Assembly (NCBI GenBank): GCA_016711125.1
Contig: JADJTQ010000002.1
Span: forward strand, 1,178,001 to 1,242,000
DNA length: 64,000 nucleotides
Origin: Saprospiraceae bacterium
GTDB taxonomy: Bacteria; Bacteroidota; Bacteroidia; Chitinophagales; Saprospiraceae
Reading direction: 5' to 3'
The notes under the pieces were generated by a model. That model was not told the origin of the DNA and did not search any database. It was given only the letters and a program-made list of their open reading frames with translations. Shown one piece after another: positions 43,527 to 53,613 of this stretch (positions within the stretch are counted from its first letter, which is position 1; every line of letters starts with the position of its first letter). A program made the position numbers and the translations under genes.

Positions 43527-46225
43527 CGTAAGTTGTGGTATTGGAATGGAGTCTTTGCGGGAAGACCACCATATTGATCAAAGCGTACTTTATCATAACC
43601 ACCCAATAGAGAATCCAAAGCGGTGAAATCACCTTCTTGTGCCGACAAGACAGCTCCTTCATAATATTTTTTATAGCTCGTGCAGGTCATGTTAACATCG
43701 TAAAGATCGCTCACTACCTTAGGTGGCGTCTTATCTTCAACATAGACGGTTGTCCAGCATTTGCTCCAATTGCACCAGTAGTCCATAGCCAGCAATTCGA
43801 CCATCACATTCTGACAGGCATCGCTGCAGCAAAATGGCACTTTTTTAGACCAGCCGCCGCCGATTTGCTTGACCACATCAAACGGAGTGCCATTGCTTTG
43901 TGTCAGCAAAGGTGCGGGAAGGTCCGGCAGATTGGAGACAAAGTGATAACCTAATTTATTGCATAGGTCGCCCACCGAAAGCCCTTCAGCGGTACATTCT
44001 AGCGAAGGATCTTTTAGGATCTGTTCGAAATATCGATCATCTACAGGGTAGGGATGGTCCACACATTTCAGTGTGGCTTGCTTAATCATATCGTACCACC
44101 AGCCTCCCACTACAAGAGCACTGCAATCCTGACCATCTTCGCAAAGCCAACGCAGAGTTTCAGCATAGTGTGCCTCAATAGGATTGATGTGTTTGTCCTT
44201 TTCCAGTACACTGCACCACAATGTATCATGATGCTCTGTTGTACAATATGGAATGATCGAATCACATAGATCTACGCCACAGACTGTTGCCCAGTCTGCT
44301 CGTCTTGCCAGGAGCAAGCTGATGCCACAATTGTCCCAACTACCTTCATCAAAAATCTCGGCACTCAACCATACGGTAGTGTCACTGAGTGTCACGTTAA
44401 TGCCCTTATCGCAGATCATCACCGGTTTGGTTAGATCTTTGACATAAAAATAGCAGGTATCTCTTGTCACATTGTGGCAGAAGTCATAAGCCTCATAAAT
44501 CAATGGCAATGGGACTTCAGATCGGGGTATTTTGATTTGTTCATGCGACTCCCACTTTTTAGTAGTCGGGTTGTAAGTCAGCAATACTGTAGCTATGCCA
44601 GGGATCATTGCCTTGACCAATTTAACATCCGTGCAAGTATCTATCGCATAGATTGCCGGTACATAGCTATAGGCTTCGCAATCATGCGAAGTTGTTGGTA
44701 CCAGGATCACTGGTTTATTAATCCCCGCAAATGCACCTTCGGGAGCCAGATTCAGGTAGCTGGTATCTTTGGTAATGGTTGGGCCTATGGTATCAAAGAT
44801 CATGATCCATTGATCACAAGTATCCAAATTTCCATTGCAGGCATCTTTGATCCACCACGTACGATGAATTGTTTTCGGACAATCGCCGTTAAACTCCGTA
44901 TCGAAGTATAGAATGCGTAGTTCACATTTGCTATTGGGTTGCGGCCACAATGGTATGTTGCCCGCCCAGGGAAAGCCGGTTTCATAGGGCGAAGGATTGC
45001 CATTTTCATCTTTGAGATATCCTGTATGACAATACACTGAATCTCGCATCGGAGGGCACATAATGCTGTCAAAATCAATACCCCTCACAAATATCGTGTC
45101 CGTGCAGAAGTATTCTATTTTGTTATATACGACCCTTTGGGTTCGAATGATCAACTTGACAATACCGTTGCAGTCTCCCAATTCGATATCATAGTCAGTC
45201 ACATGTGCGGTGATTGTATCACCACAATTAGCGACCAGGATGCATCTCGGAAAGGTATCGAAGTTTACTTGATCATCGACAAATGGATCAACGCATTCAA
45301 TGGTGTCTCCTCCACCTGATATTGGATCGATAAATCGTGGTAACGATGAAAATATGGTGATGCGGACCGTGTCTTCAATCGTTCTTCCGCAAGGGTCGTC
45401 ACTTACTGACAAAGTAAGTAACACGGATCCGTTGATCATGTCCATTGTATCGGGACAATAAAACCTGGCGTTTGCATAAGTGTTGTCATCCGTGAATATG
45501 CCTACTCCAGAACTGCTCCAAACTGCTGAGGTTGCACCGCTGGCATTTGCCACAAAAGAAGAGCCGAGTGATGTCAAATCAATACAATTGAGACCACAAC
45601 CTTCTGCCTCATTGCCTGCATCAACCATGGCTGACGGTATACTGCTGATCATAATGGATCCCGTGACCGTGCAGGTGGTTGCACCGGCGGATTCCATTGA
45701 TGAAAAATAAATCGTTCTGGGGTATGTTGAAATCGACACAGGATTAGTCAACGGCATGGTCAACCCCGGATTTGAATACAACATGGCAGTCGCGCCGCCA
45801 CCCAAACCTTGTGAAACCAGATAATTGTTGGCTTCAAAACTTCCGGTTGGACAAACCGTGGTAAAGAACGCCAAAGGCTCGGATGCATTATTAATCTCAA
45901 AGAGCCTTGCCTGGGCGATTGAGAAACACGTCAGATCACCCGTAATATTCACCCGGGCATAGAGCGTATCAGACCCGGAACAGACCATGTACGAAGGACC
46001 GGTAATCTCATTGAGCATGCTATCAGCTTCATTGAAAGATGGGAAAAATCGTACTTCATTGAGGCCACTGGTATCGACGCAAGCTGCTAAATCACTAAGC
46101 AGAAAAGTGGCACATCCTGTCATTGGATCTTCGCATTCCGATTTGACGGCATCCAGGGCTCGGGGTCCGAGAAAACCGAAATCGATGTCATGCCTGTTAT
46201 TAGCAAATGCGTCAGTACAAAACAT
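43424..46225 (-). CDS. Giant T9SS cargo, middle segment: cysteine-rich HYR/PKD-like repeats
   Basis: The middle third of the same gene. It begins in the same frame as the N-terminal segment, directly after an in-frame TGA at 46238-46240, and its first residues (DAFANNRHDIDFGFLG) finish the second SdrD-B domain of that segment. About 900 residues of beta-rich repeats follow, rich in cysteine pairs and with recurrent KDACNGNLDTCDQWI-, TWWIKD- and DTIGPTI-like phrases. The tail after about 43562 is out of frame and not real. No catalytic domain is seen; a structural or adhesive role is likely. Confidence 0.8.
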   Translation of the reverse strand: MFCTDAFANNRHDIDFGFLGPRALDAVKSECEDPMTGCATFLLSDLAACVDTSGLNEVRFFPSFNEADSMLNEITGPSYMVCSGSDTLYARVNITGDLTCFSIAQARLFEINNASEPLAFFTTVCPTGSFEANNYLVSQGLGGGATAMLYSNPGLTMPLTNPVSISTYPRTIYFSSMESAGATTCTVTGSIMISSIPSAMVDAGNEAEGCGLNCIDLTSLGSSFVANASGATSAVWSSSGVGIFTDDNTYANARFYCPDTMDMINGSVLLTLSVSDDPCGRTIEDTVRITIFSSLPRFIDPISGGGDTIECVDPFVDDQVNFDTFPRCILVANCGDTITAHVTDYDIELGDCNGIVKLIIRTQRVVYNKIEYFCTDTIFVRGIDFDSIMCPPMRDSVYCHTGYLKDENGNPSPYETGFPWAGNIPLWPQPNSKCELRILYFDTEFNGDCPKTIHRTWWIKDACNGNLDTCDQWIMIFDTIGPTITKDTSYLNLAPEGAFAGINKPVILVPTTSHDCEAYSYVPAIYAIDTCTDVKLVKAMIPGIATVLLTYNPTTKKWESHEQIKIPRSEVPLPLIYEAYDFCHNVTRDTCYFYVKDLTKPVMICDKGINVTLSDTTVWLSAEIFDEGSWDNCGISLLLARRADWATVCGVDLCDSIIPYCTTEHHDTLWCSVLEKDKHINPIEAHYAETLRWLCEDGQDCSALVVGGWWYDMIKQATLKCVDHPYPVDDRYFEQILKDPSLECTAEGLSVGDLCNKLGYHFVSNLPDLPAPLLTQSNGTPFDVVKQIGGGWSKKVPFCCSDACQNVMVELLAMDYWCNWSKCWTTVYVEDKTPPKVVSDLYDVNMTCTSYKKYYEGAVLSAQEGDFTALDSLLGGYDKVRFDQYGGLPAKTPFQYHNLRCDSVLVKKIVSYMMSIWAINGSPIITMKPCTIR

Positions 46226-46237
46226 AGCAACTGCGTA

Positions 46238-48961
46238 TCACGGCAGCATATCCGGATGACCATCTGAATCGATCATTCCATTTCCTGCATTATTTATGGG
46301 AGAGGTTAGCCCACTATAGCCAAGAGCTAAGAGCTGATTGAGATTGATCCTTATCTCATAGCAGTGACTTGGTCCCAGGTTCTGAAAGATGTATTGGCCA
46401 AAGCCATCAGTCATGGTTGATCCCATGACCTGCAGGCTATTTTCTTTATCATGTAGAGTTAGAGAAATGCCTGGAATGCCAAACTCTGCCGGATCCTGCA
46501 CTCCATTACCATTTGCATCGCACCAAAGGTAATTACCAACTTCACCAGAAGGGGCCCGAAGGGCAAACTCTATGTCACCCAAGCCATTGGCTTTTCCGAT
46601 GTTAAATTGATCTACGAATAGATAAGCATGCGTTTTTTGTCCAGTCTCCGTACTGTAGAAATGGAGACCCTGAGTAAATACTCCATTAAAGCTGAAATGT
46701 TCCAGGGTGGTTTCTATGGGGTTGTGTACCGTATTGACTACTTCATTAGTACCTGGTAAAATAGCAGCACCGCCGGTGATCAATTCTCCGTGATGGGCTA
46801 TATCCCGCGACTGATACTCATCTTGATAGAAAAACTCACCATTATAGCTGGGACCGTCTACTTTATTGTAATAAACTCCATCATCTTGATTTGACTCTTC
46901 GAGTTTATATTCACCCGGGTGTTTAAATGCCTTCAAAACATCGCCTGAGGCATAACCAATAATTAAAGTATGGTCACTGAGCACCGTGCTATAATTCATA
47001 TACCCCGTCTGATGTGCCCAACGATCCATCACACTGATGATCATGGAACCATCGTCGGCAAAATTGATTTCGGATATCATTGGCTGAGGATATGAACACA
47101 GCAGGCCTCCGGTAAAAGATAATTGATCGTCCAGTGGTATGTGTGCCTGATCCCAGGTTTCGATCCAGGGCAACCAAGCCGCTGTACGCAAAGCCTGCGG
47201 ATCGGTAGCATCGGCATTGCTTGATCGTTCTCTTGGGTAATTTAAAGGGAAACTTACTTCCTCGGTCACACCGGCTCCTATGTTATTGGGATCAAAAGAA
47301 ACTACGTAACCCATGAGGTGATCTCTCGATTGGGTAATCATGGCGTCGGTCACCAGACCCAGATAACCGCGACCATTATGAAAATCCAGCCCCCAGGGTC
47401 TAAGGTTGCCGGATTTGACCATGCTGGTTCCGATTATTTCGATACCATTGACAAATGCTTCCCGTACCTTCTTTGAGAATACGCCTTTAAAATCGAGCTT
47501 GAGAGTAGGTCCAGTTGCCTTTATCGTAAAGCTGATGCTCATCGCTCTTCGATTGGCTCCAGCATGAGCTGTAACATCAAAATTATCGAGAACTAAAGAA
47601 TCTTCGGCAAGAACGTCGAATGTCCGGTCCCCCGGTAAATAGTTATTGGGTTCTGCAAAGTGCAGAATGACCGTGTAGGTTTCTTCTTTTGGGATTGGTA
47701 TTTCATAGGAGAATTCCCGACCCTTTCGCCAGGTGTGGTAAAGTTCACTTTGCGAAGTTCCTCCTGTTTTATTCATTGTATTGGTGACTGCAAAAGATTT
47801 GTAGTCAGAAGTGCCCCCGATCGAATATTTATTGCGATCCCAGGCTATGGAATTAGCGTCTGTAAAAGACTCCGAACCATGGTAGTTACTATTGCCGCCG
47901 ACATTAATGCAGCGACGCAACCGAAAATCGGTACTTGGTACATTTAACAGATCGTCTACCGGATAATGACCCAGAGCAGCCGAGGTTACATTTAGATTGG
48001 ATTTACTGACATCAAGACTGATAAGAGATCTCTGGTGCACATTGACCAGCCAAAGCTGCTTATCGTCTTCAGTTAGATCGCAGTCACCATAAGCTAATTG
48101 ACCAACTTTGTTGAAAGCATCAATGTCATACGAGGCCCGCTTGCTAAGTTCGTCAATAGAACTCAGGGCATAGGGCTCAAGAGAAGTGATTTCTCCGCTT
48201 ACAATATTTCGATTTATGGCACCAAGGTCAATGGGTGGACCAATGGATGGATGGTAACCCTGAAGATTGATACTTGAGATAGTTGGTTTTTCGGGGTCAA
48301 TACTGTAGTCTGCTATATAAATACCACCGCTACCTTCCGGGCCTAAATCCACGTGTCGTTTTAAGATCGTAGATAAAAAAGCCCTTTGATGAATACTTTG
48401 ATATGCCATACCCCAGGTTGATCCTAGTTGTGCTATAGTAGCATCCATACGGGGATTAGGAGCGATACCCCCGTACTCCTGAGCGACACCATCTACATTA
48501 TAAGGAAAGGAGACCAGAGCAGGGCTACTATTTTTATTTGCTGCGCTACCTTTCTCGAAGCAGGGTACCAGGATAGCCGTATTGCTGCTGTTTATTTCGT
48601 TTTGTTTTAGTACGGGAACATGAATGACCTCTCCGTTATTGGCAAAGAAGACGGAAGAGGGTCCGGCAACCCCTGGTCGAAGATCTAGCTTGTAGCCCAA
48701 GACCTCGATCCGCATTCTGGAGGGTACGATATCAAGTTTGAATTCACCTCCTTTGTTTTCTGAAAAAGCATAGCCGTTTCCCTTTGTATCAAATCCTTTT
48801 ACGGATAGACCGGTAATGAGTGATTCGTCAGGATCGAAGACGCCATTATTATTTGCATCATGAAAGGTTTTTACGACGATATCTGCCTTCACAAAAGGCG
48901 TCAAACCTAGCATAAAGGGTACCCAAAGGAGGTACAGCCCCATTCTTGAGTTGATGTTCAT
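46238..48961 (-). CDS. Giant T9SS cargo, N-terminal segment: signal peptide, SdrD-B, malectin
   Basis: The first third of the gene. Signal peptide at residues 1-27 (LLWVPFMLGLTPFVKA). An SdrD-B-like domain follows (TFHDANNNGVFDPDESLITG). Residues about 150-370 describe a propeller-like region (YGDCDLTEDDKQLWLVNVHQ). A malectin-type carbohydrate-binding domain is at about 380-514 (YTVILHFAEPN, RTFDVLAED, LVLDNFDV). A second SdrD-B domain starts at about 809 (VGNYLWCDANGNGVQDPAEF). The frame stops at TGA 46238-46240, in the middle of that domain; the same frame continues past it, so the stop is probably a nonsense change or error. Confidence 0.82.
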   Translation of the reverse strand: MNINSRMGLYLLWVPFMLGLTPFVKADIVVKTFHDANNNGVFDPDESLITGLSVKGFDTKGNGYAFSENKGGEFKLDIVPSRMRIEVLGYKLDLRPGVAGPSSVFFANNGEVIHVPVLKQNEINSSNTAILVPCFEKGSAANKNSSPALVSFPYNVDGVAQEYGGIAPNPRMDATIAQLGSTWGMAYQSIHQRAFLSTILKRHVDLGPEGSGGIYIADYSIDPEKPTISSINLQGYHPSIGPPIDLGAINRNIVSGEITSLEPYALSSIDELSKRASYDIDAFNKVGQLAYGDCDLTEDDKQLWLVNVHQRSLISLDVSKSNLNVTSAALGHYPVDDLLNVPSTDFRLRRCINVGGNSNYHGSESFTDANSIAWDRNKYSIGGTSDYKSFAVTNTMNKTGGTSQSELYHTWRKGREFSYEIPIPKEETYTVILHFAEPNNYLPGDRTFDVLAEDSLVLDNFDVTAHAGANRRAMSISFTIKATGPTLKLDFKGVFSKKVREAFVNGIEIIGTSMVKSGNLRPWGLDFHNGRGYLGLVTDAMITQSRDHLMGYVVSFDPNNIGAGVTEEVSFPLNYPRERSSNADATDPQALRTAAWLPWIETWDQAHIPLDDQLSFTGGLLCSYPQPMISEINFADDGSMIISVMDRWAHQTGYMNYSTVLSDHTLIIGYASGDVLKAFKHPGEYKLEESNQDDGVYYNKVDGPSYNGEFFYQDEYQSRDIAHHGELITGGAAILPGTNEVVNTVHNPIETTLEHFSFNGVFTQGLHFYSTETGQKTHAYLFVDQFNIGKANGLGDIEFALRAPSGEVGNYLWCDANGNGVQDPAEFGIPGISLTLHDKENSLQVMGSTMTDGFGQYIFQNLGPSHCYEIRINLNQLLALGYSGLTSPINNAGNGMIDSDGHPDMLP

Positions 48962-49329
48962 GTGTGTCGTTTTAGGTTTATTGTTCTGCTAACCTTATTG
49001 TTCACAAGTCTTTATATATCAATGAATTATATCATCCATCAAAAGACAAAAACTCTGGTATAGCATAGTTCAAAAACCACACCAACTTTTATTGCAAGAC
49101 CCTGACTTTCAGTCCGCTAGTCTTTAGCAATGATCGGAATGTATAAGTATTTGAACAGGTAAATCTGTCTTTGAATCACATGTATTATATTAGCTATAAC
49201 ACATTAAATTCAAAAATTAAAAACTTAATGAAGTAAGGAAGTTCTGGGGATCTCAGGCATAACCATGAGTAAAGATGTATGCCCAGTCCGTGACAAAGGG
49301 ACAGGCTAATCGTGCCAGATATTTAGAGA
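48962..49329. other. Intergenic region upstream of the giant gene
   Basis: AT-rich spacer of 368 bp between nadA and the giant cargo gene, both on the minus strand. It must hold the cargo-gene promoter, but I find no good TAnnTTTG match close to the ATG at 48961. No gene and no strong hairpin are seen. Confidence 0.4.
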
Positions 49330-50351
49330 TCAGTCTCTTTTTAGACCAAGGCCGGCCTTTTCGGAGATCTCAAGCATCAGATCAATCGATTTAACCCCTT
49401 GCTTAATCACCCAATCCTCCAGGACAATCTCTGGCTGCTCGTACTTCATGCACAAGTACAGCTTCTCCAGAGTGTTGCGTTTCATATGCGGGCATTCGTT
49501 ACATGCACAGGTATTGTTTGGTGGAGCCGGAATGAAGGTCTTATGTGGTGATGCAAGTTCCATTTGATGGATGATACCGACCTCGGTGGCAACAATAAAT
49601 TCCTTAGCATCATTTTTCTTGGTGAAGTTGAGCAGTCCGGTTGTCGAACCAATAAAATCAGCTATTTCAAGGATATGAGCCTCACATTCCGGATGAGCAA
49701 TCAGAAGAGCTTCGGGATGTCTGGTTTTCAGTTTGGTAATTTTTTCGTGTGAAAAAATCTCATGAACCATACAGGTACCATTCCATAAAATGAGATCTCG
49801 GCCGGTTTTCTTAATAAGGTAGGCTCCCAGATTGCGATCGGGTGCAAAAATAATTTGTTTGTCTTTTGGTATGCTTTCAATAACTGCCACTGAGTTTGTC
49901 GAGGTACAACATATGTCGGTCAGGGTTTTTAGTTCTGCCGTGCAATTGATATAGCTTACGACCACCGCTTCAGGATATTTTTCTTTAAATTTTCTAAATA
50001 GATGAGGAGGACAAGAATCGGCCAAAGAACATCCTGCTTTTAGGTCTGGTAGCAGAACTTTTTTGGTGGGAGACAACATTTTGGCGGTTTCGGCCATAAA
50101 ATGAACACCCGCAAAAACAATAATATCGGCTTCCGTGTCGGCGGCCTTTTGTGATAATCCTAAGCTGTCGCCAATGTAGTCGGCAATGTCCTGTATCTCT
50201 GATTCTTGATAGTAGTGAGCCAGGATAATCGCATTTTTTCTTTTTTGAGATGTTCAATCTCAGCAACCAGGTCCAGATCCGGATCTATTTCAACGTCAAG
50301 AAACCCATTTTTTTCAAGATTCTTTTTAGCGGTAGCGATAGCAGTTGTCAT
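49330..50351 (-). CDS. nadA: Quinolinate synthase A (frame broken)
   Basis: A [4Fe-4S] enzyme that condenses iminoaspartate with dihydroxyacetone phosphate to quinolinate in NAD synthesis. The N-terminal part has EIEHLKKEK; one A missing from an A run (plus-strand T6 at 50234-50239) shifts the frame. Restored, it reads NAIILAHYYQESEIQDIADY, then FMAETAKMLSPTKKVLLPDL and AGCSLADSCPP. Cluster cysteines fit AGCSLADSC, NGTCMVHEIF and ACNECPHMK. Full length of about 340 residues is normal. It is near-essential without a salvage route, so an error is more likely than decay. nadB and nadC are not in the window. Confidence 0.92.
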
Positions 50352-50496
50352 ATATTTGATTTAACTCGATACTAATGATAACGGGTCTGCAAAATAAAAA
50401 GTTCTTACAAAATGGCCAGGAATTCCCGACTGGCATCATCTAGCGAAAACTATTAACCTTTTTGCAATTTATCACGTTATAGAGAGCAGAATCCTT

Positions 50497-50504
50497 TAAA
50501 TTTG
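50497..50504 (+). promoter_or_regulatory. -7 box of the bacilliredoxin gene
   Basis: TAAATTTG matches TAnnTTTG and lies 26 bp before the ATG at 50531. The upstream -33 element is not a clear TTG. Confidence 0.45.
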
Positions 50505-50530
50505 CGGTATAAAATAAACTAGATAATAAA

Positions 50531-50950
50531 ATGAGTATGTATCCATTAGAATTGGTTGCTCCTATGTCGAGAGATCTGACGGACTATGGTTTTGAAGGGC
50601 TAGATTCAGCGAAGGCTGTAGATCAGTTGCTGTCTGATCAGACGGGAACCGTCCTTTTGGTTGTCAATTCGGTATGCGGATGCGCTGCTGCGATGGCCCG
50701 ACCGGGTACCAAGTTGGCATTGACTAACGATAAAAAGCCTGCACGTTTGGCGACTGTATTTGCCGGGGTACACACAGAAGCTACCCAGCGAGCACGTGAA
50801 TATCTGCTTCCATATCCTCCGTCATCTCCTGCTATTGCACTTTTTAAAGATGGATCATTGGTGCATATGCTTGAACGCCACCACATCGAAGGCAGGAGCG
50901 CGGAGATGATCGCCGATAACCTCCGTTTTGCTTTTGACACCTACTGCTAG
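50531..50950 (+). CDS. Bacilliredoxin BrxA/BrxB family protein (UPF0403)
   Basis: A thioredoxin-fold protein of 139 residues with the rare CGC redox motif in VVNSVCGCAAAMARPG. Family members remove bacillithiol from S-bacillithiolated proteins. MYPLELVAPMSRDLTDYGFE and the C-terminal MLERHHIEGRSAEMIADNL are conserved. This hints that the host makes bacillithiol or a similar thiol. Intact, monocistronic, divergent from nadA. Confidence 0.93.
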   Translation: MSMYPLELVAPMSRDLTDYGFEGLDSAKAVDQLLSDQTGTVLLVVNSVCGCAAAMARPGTKLALTNDKKPARLATVFAGVHTEATQRAREYLLPYPPSSPAIALFKDGSLVHMLERHHIEGRSAEMIADNLRFAFDTYC

Positions 50951-51058
50951 TACTAGACTGGCTGCAGATTTATGATGACCAAGTGCATAATAATCGGCAT
51001 TGGTTAACAAACTATTGATGCAAAAATATGATCTTGAGCTAATCGCAAAAAGCATTTG

Positions 51059-52750
51059 ATGAAGAAGCTCAGTTTACTGCTAGTGTTGGTTATTTTAAAT
51101 GCCTGCTCTACCAGCAAACGTCCTCACACAACACCTCTTGGTGTAATTGGCCGTCAGGCCATGGTAGTATCGGCTCATCCTCTGGCTAGTGGCGTTGGAT
51201 CGAGAATTCTTAAGCAAGGTGGCAATGCTTGGGATGCTGCAATCGCCGTACAATTTGCGCTGGCTGTAGTATATCCGGTTGCAGGCAACATCGGAGGGGG
51301 TGGCTTTGCCGTTTTCCGCGAAGAAGATGGATCGGTAGGTTCCCTGGATTTTAGGGAAAAAGCACCTTTGGCAGCCCATCGTAATATGTATTTGGATGAA
51401 CAGGGCGAGGTTCTTGGCAGAAAAAGCCTTGAGGGGCATTTAGCCGCTGGTGTGCCCGGATCAGTTGATGGAATGGTCACTTTGTATGGCAAATATGGTT
51501 CTCTACCTTGGTCAACTCTGTTACAACCTTCGATCGATCTCGCGGCCAATGGTTTTACCTTAACTGAAGAAGGTGCAACTGCTTTAAATCGGAGCCGGGA
51601 CTTGTTTATACAAGTCAACACCTTTGATGTCGGCATGGTAAAGCAAGAGCCTTGGCAATCTGGCGAAGAGCTGATCCAACCTGAGCTTTCAAAGACTCTG
51701 ATAAGAATAAGAGATCAGGGGCGCGATGGATTTTATGCTGGAGAAACTGCCTCGTTGATCATCGACGAGATGAAACGGGGTCAGGGTATTATTTCCTTTG
51801 AAGACCTTCAAAAGTATCATTCGACATGGCGTGACCCTCTGATTGGATATTATAGGGGTAATCGCATAGTCAGTATGCCACCTCCATCTAGTGGTGGAGT
51901 TGCACTATTGCAGCTTTTAGGGGGCATTGAGTCATACCCTGTGGCAAGATATGGACACAATCAGTGGAGAAATATGCACTTGATGACAGAGATCGAAAAG
52001 AGGGTCTATGCTGATCGGGCTACCTATCTTGGAGATCCCGACTTTTACAAAGTACCGGTGGAAATGTTGCTCGATACTCAATATCTCAAAGACAGAATGT
52101 CTGCCATTAACTTAAGAAAAAGTACTCCTGCCACGGCTATCAAAGAAGGTAATGTTGAGGTTGTCGAGAGTGTAGAAACAACTCATTTTTCGATTGTCGA
52201 TCCCAAAGGCAATGCTGTGGCAATAACGACGACACTAAATAGTTATTTCGGTTGCAAAGTAATGATCAAGGGTGCTGGTTTTTTACTCAATAATGAGATG
52301 GATGACTTTAGTGTGAAATCAGGTGTCCCTAATCAGTTTGGATTGATTGGTGCTAAGGCTAATGAAATTGCTCCTGAAAAAAGGATGTTGAGTAGTATGA
52401 CTCCTACCATTGTCGACGACCAGGATGGCTTAGTCATTGTGGTAGGGACTCCCGGAGGCAGTACTATAATCACTTCGGTTTTTCAAGCAATACTCAATGT
52501 AATTGATCATGGGATGGGGATGCAGGAGGCAGTTGATGCTAAACGGTTTCACCACCAGTGGCTACCCGATCGAATTCTAGTGGAAGATGATGTTTTGTCA
52601 GAAAAGGTGGAAAAGAAACTTCGACGATTGGGCCATGACTTTGAATCACGCGGTAATATAGGCCGGGTAGATGCTATCTTAGTGTTGCCAAATGGTCATC
52701 TGGAGGGCGGTGCTGATAAAAGGGGAGATGATACTGCGATTGGATTTTAA
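51059..52750 (+). CDS. ggt: Gamma-glutamyltransferase
   Basis: An Ntn-type hydrolase that transfers or hydrolyses the gamma-glutamyl group of glutathione-like peptides in the periplasm. It has 563 residues. The precursor self-cleaves before the nucleophile Thr374 in ETTHFSIVDPKGNAVAITTT. GDGGFA-like NIGGGGFAVF, LDFREKAP and SSMTPTIV are family landmarks. It has a lipoprotein signal (LVILNAC). Start is ATG 51059; the TTG one codon upstream is not needed. It is 12 bp before the aminotransferase gene, so the two may be co-transcribed. Confidence 0.94.
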   Translation: MKKLSLLLVLVILNACSTSKRPHTTPLGVIGRQAMVVSAHPLASGVGSRILKQGGNAWDAAIAVQFALAVVYPVAGNIGGGGFAVFREEDGSVGSLDFREKAPLAAHRNMYLDEQGEVLGRKSLEGHLAAGVPGSVDGMVTLYGKYGSLPWSTLLQPSIDLAANGFTLTEEGATALNRSRDLFIQVNTFDVGMVKQEPWQSGEELIQPELSKTLIRIRDQGRDGFYAGETASLIIDEMKRGQGIISFEDLQKYHSTWRDPLIGYYRGNRIVSMPPPSSGGVALLQLLGGIESYPVARYGHNQWRNMHLMTEIEKRVYADRATYLGDPDFYKVPVEMLLDTQYLKDRMSAINLRKSTPATAIKEGNVEVVESVETTHFSIVDPKGNAVAITTTLNSYFGCKVMIKGAGFLLNNEMDDFSVKSGVPNQFGLIGAKANEIAPEKRMLSSMTPTIVDDQDGLVIVVGTPGGSTIITSVFQAILNVIDHGMGMQEAVDAKRFHHQWLPDRILVEDDVLSEKVEKKLRRLGHDFESRGNIGRVDAILVLPNGHLEGGADKRGDDTAIGF

Positions 52751-52762
52751 GCAACCATCAAA

Positions 52763-53613
52763 ATGATTCGATACCACAACTTAAACGGACAAATTGTAGA
52801 TGTCGCACAGGCACAAATCGGGGTTAACGATGTGGGCTTATTGCGAGGCTACGGGATTTTTGATTTTTTCCCCATCATCAATGGCAACCCACTTTTTGAA
52901 AGTGACTATTTTGACCGTTTTTACCTATCTGCCGACTTGATGAGTCTCGAGGTACCTATAGGCAGGGCGCTATTGCATGAGAGAGTAGTCGATCTGGCAA
53001 TTCGAAATGAAATCTCCCGTGGATATACAAAACTAGTCCTGACCGGTGGCTATGCTGATGATGGCTATACTCCGGGAAAGAACAATTTATTCATTCTGCA
53101 GCACGATGATGTGAAAATGACCCGACATCTTATTCGAACGGGATTACACTGATTTTGCAAAAATATCTTAAAGATCAGCCGAGGATCAAAACACTACATT
53201 ATGCAAATGCTCTAAAGAACCGGAAGGTCCTGGCAGCGGCGAATGCAATGGATCTCTTGTACCACGACGGAAGGTATATTCGTTAAACATCCCGGGCTAA
53301 CTTCTTCATCGTGGATAGGACCGGCAAAATCCATACTACCAAAGCGGATGTATTGTCAGGGATTACCCGCAAACATGTAATTAAGGTAGCGAGGTCCAAT
53401 GGTCTGGAAGTAGTCGAAGGAGCAATGCCGATCACCATGCTTTTGGAAGCCGATGAATGCTTCATCACCAGTACGACCAAAGGTGTATTGCCGGTCCGAA
53501 AAATTAGTGATTATATCATAGGTCAGGGGGTGGCAGGACCTATTAGTCAGAAGTTACAAGCTTATTATCTGGACTATTGCGAGCAGGTTACTCAGGGAGA
53601 CAGATTGAATTGA
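52763..53613 (+). CDS. Class IV aminotransferase (frame break and in-frame stop)
   Basis: A PLP-dependent fold type IV enzyme (branched-chain/D-amino acid aminotransferase, or aminodeoxychorismate lyase group) of about 284 residues. The first part has GVNDVGLLRGYGIFDFFP and LVLTGGYADDGYTPG. The frame breaks at 53147-53150 and resumes as LILQKYLKDQPRIKTLHYAN, with the Schiff-base lysine in IKTLHY. A TAA at 53284-53286 then falls in YIR-stop-TSRANFFIV, where relatives have the glutamate that binds the PLP ring nitrogen. The end, GLEVVEGAMPITMLLEADEC, is intact. One change each; error or a young pseudogene. Confidence 0.8.

Noticed and set aside
18352..46240. UGA read as glycine, suggested by two in-frame TGA codons at likely Gly positions.
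   Set aside because: TGA is the natural stop of rnpA, kdsD, the response regulator, the GT4 gene at 34020 and others in the same window, so the code is standard.
41016..48961. Three separate secreted proteins in place of one giant gene.
   Set aside because: The second SdrD-B domain is split across the TGA at 46238 in the same frame, only the first segment has a signal peptide, and only the last has the T9SS tail.
50234..50239. Programmed slippage at A/T runs in nadA and iolG-like genes.
   Set aside because: The breaks occur in many unrelated genes, include insertions as well as deletions, and also hit a tRNA. No downstream pseudoknot pattern is common to them.
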